From NCBI GenBank assembly GCA_029941645.1, contig JAPYSZ010000046.1, positions 2,061-7,486 of the forward strand: DNA of 5,426 nucleotides, given 5' to 3'. This document shows positions 4,674 through 5,426 of the stretch, piece by piece. Position numbers and translations under genes: made by a program. Under the pieces are notes generated by a model, which saw only the letters and a list, made by a program, of their open reading frames with translations, ran no database searches and was not told where the DNA came from. Source of the stretch: Candidatus Poseidoniia archaeon (GTDB lineage Archaea > Thermoplasmatota > Poseidoniia > MGIII > CG-Epi1). How positions within the stretch are numbered: the stretch's first letter is position 1; each line of letters opens with the position of its first letter.

Positions 4674-5426
4674 AAACTGAACATATTATTAACAAACTCA
4701 AAACTGGTGATGTAAGAGCTGTAGCCAGACTTTTGACACTTATTGAAAATGAAGAAAAGAGCGCAGAAACAATACTAAAAGAAATATGGAAATTTACCGG
4801 AAATTCTTACGTTATAGGAATCACAGGACCTCCGGGTGCAGGTAAGTCAACTATAGTTGATTTACTAGCAAAAATAGCATTAGATAATGGACACAAAGTA
4901 GGAATCCTAGCTGTAGACCCAACTAGTCCATTTTCTGGTGGTGCTGTTTTAGGAGACCGACTACGAATGAACAGTGCACAACAATCTGGAATTTTTATCC
5001 GATCTGTAGCAAGCAGAGGGCACTTGGGTGGCTTAGCAGCAACAACCCGTTTCATGATTAATGCAATTGAGATGTTGGGAAATGATATAACCTTAGTTGA
5101 AACCGTAGGGGCTGGTCAAGGAGATGTTGAAATTGTTCAGATTGCTGATACAACAATAGTTGTCGAAGTACCTGGATTGGGAGATGAAATACAAGCACAA
5201 AAAGCAGGGATTCTAGAAATTGGAGATATTCTTGTTGTAAACAAAGGAGACAGGCCAGGATCTGATAGATTAACTAAAGAATTGAGAATGATGTTAAGTT
5301 TAGGAGAGAAAAAAGAGTGGGAATCACCGATAGTTACAACGACAGCGACAAACGGTGAAGGTTTGGAATTACTTTGGGAAAAAATTAATGAACATAAGGA
5401 TTACTTAGGAAATAATAAGAGAAATA
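4670..5426 (+). CDS. meaB: MeaB/ArgK-type G-protein chaperone of methylmalonyl-CoA mutase (3' end cut)
   Basis: A P-loop GTPase (human homologue MMAA) that gates adenosylcobalamin loading of methylmalonyl-CoA mutase and protects it from inactivation. It was formerly called ArgK or LAO/AO transport kinase, a misleading name. The 252 visible codons hold a helical lead with GDVRAVARLL (13-22), then Walker A GPPGAGKST (53-61). VDPTSPFSGGAVLGDRLRM (82-100) and FIRSVASRGHLGGLAATT (109-126) are family hallmarks. ETVGAGQGDVEI (144-155) is the G3 region and NKGD (191-194) the guanine-specificity motif. Family members are about 300-330 aa, so roughly the last quarter, including the dimerisation arm, lies beyond the window. 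The TTG at 4670 is the only start available: an in-frame TAA lies at 4655-4657 and no ATG or GTG occurs between. The TTGA overlap with the mutase subunit implies coupled translation. All GTPase motifs are intact. Confidence 0.95.
   Translation, partial: MKTEHIINKLKTGDVRAVARLLTLIENEEKSAETILKEIWKFTGNSYVIGITGPPGAGKSTIVDLLAKIALDNGHKVGILAVDPTSPFSGGAVLGDRLRMNSAQQSGIFIRSVASRGHLGGLAATTRFMINAIEMLGNDITLVETVGAGQGDVEIVQIADTTIVVEVPGLGDEIQAQKAGILEIGDILVVNKGDRPGSDRLTKELRMMLSLGEKKEWESPIVTTTATNGEGLELLWEKINEHKDYLGNNKRN

Noticed and set aside
4807..5055. Minus-strand open frame opposite the MeaB GTPase domain.
   Set aside because: The opposite strand contains intact Walker A and other MeaB motifs; this is a shadow frame.
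1..5426. CRISPR array, insertion sequence or rho-independent terminators.
   Set aside because: No spaced direct repeats, transposase or terminal inverted repeats were seen. The genes diverge from the centre, so no gene ends against another where a terminator would be expected.

Overview
The window is AT-rich and gene-dense, and it looks archaeal. It encodes Cbf5 with a PUA domain (the archaeal/eukaryal H/ACA pseudouridine synthase), an archaeal-style RtcB, a CxxxY-type CcmE, TATA-like boxes about 25 bp before starts, and genes that overlap by 1 to 23 bp. The closest fit I can propose is an uncultivated aerobic euryarchaeon such as a marine Thermoplasmatota lineage. That placement is an inference from gene content and style, not from a phylogeny.

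Minus strand, 3453 down to 1: one tightly packed gene train, read from right to left. It runs from a 48-aa CxxC/CxxC zinc-binding protein (probably CTG-initiated) to a double zf-TFIIB zinc-ribbon protein, cbf5, ccmC, a CcmD-like protein with an extra outside domain, ccmE, and the 5' part of rtcB, which is cut by the window edge. Neighbours overlap or lie within 5 bp, so this is very probably one operon. It mixes RNA processing (Cbf5, RtcB) with haem delivery for cytochrome c maturation (CcmC-CcmD-CcmE). CcmE has Cys in place of the usual haem-binding His. CcmC keeps both outer-face histidines but has a strongly altered WWD segment.

Centre, 3454-3545: a 92-bp divergent promoter region with a candidate TATA box on each strand.

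Plus strand, 3546 to the end: a complete tRNA-Phe(GAA) with encoded CCA is followed after only 25 bp by an unrecognised membrane protein with a basic tail. Next, behind a TATA-like box that suggests a leaderless transcript, comes the cobalamin-binding small subunit of methylmalonyl-CoA mutase. It overlaps, by TTGA, the MeaB/ArgK-type GTPase that protects and loads that mutase; this gene runs off the right edge. The pair belongs to propionyl-CoA/methylmalonyl-CoA metabolism (odd-chain fatty acid and branched amino-acid breakdown). The catalytic large subunit is not in the window.

The most unusual part is the c-type cytochrome maturation trio embedded between RNA-modification genes. Its three proteins appear to have co-diverged from the textbook Ccm system.
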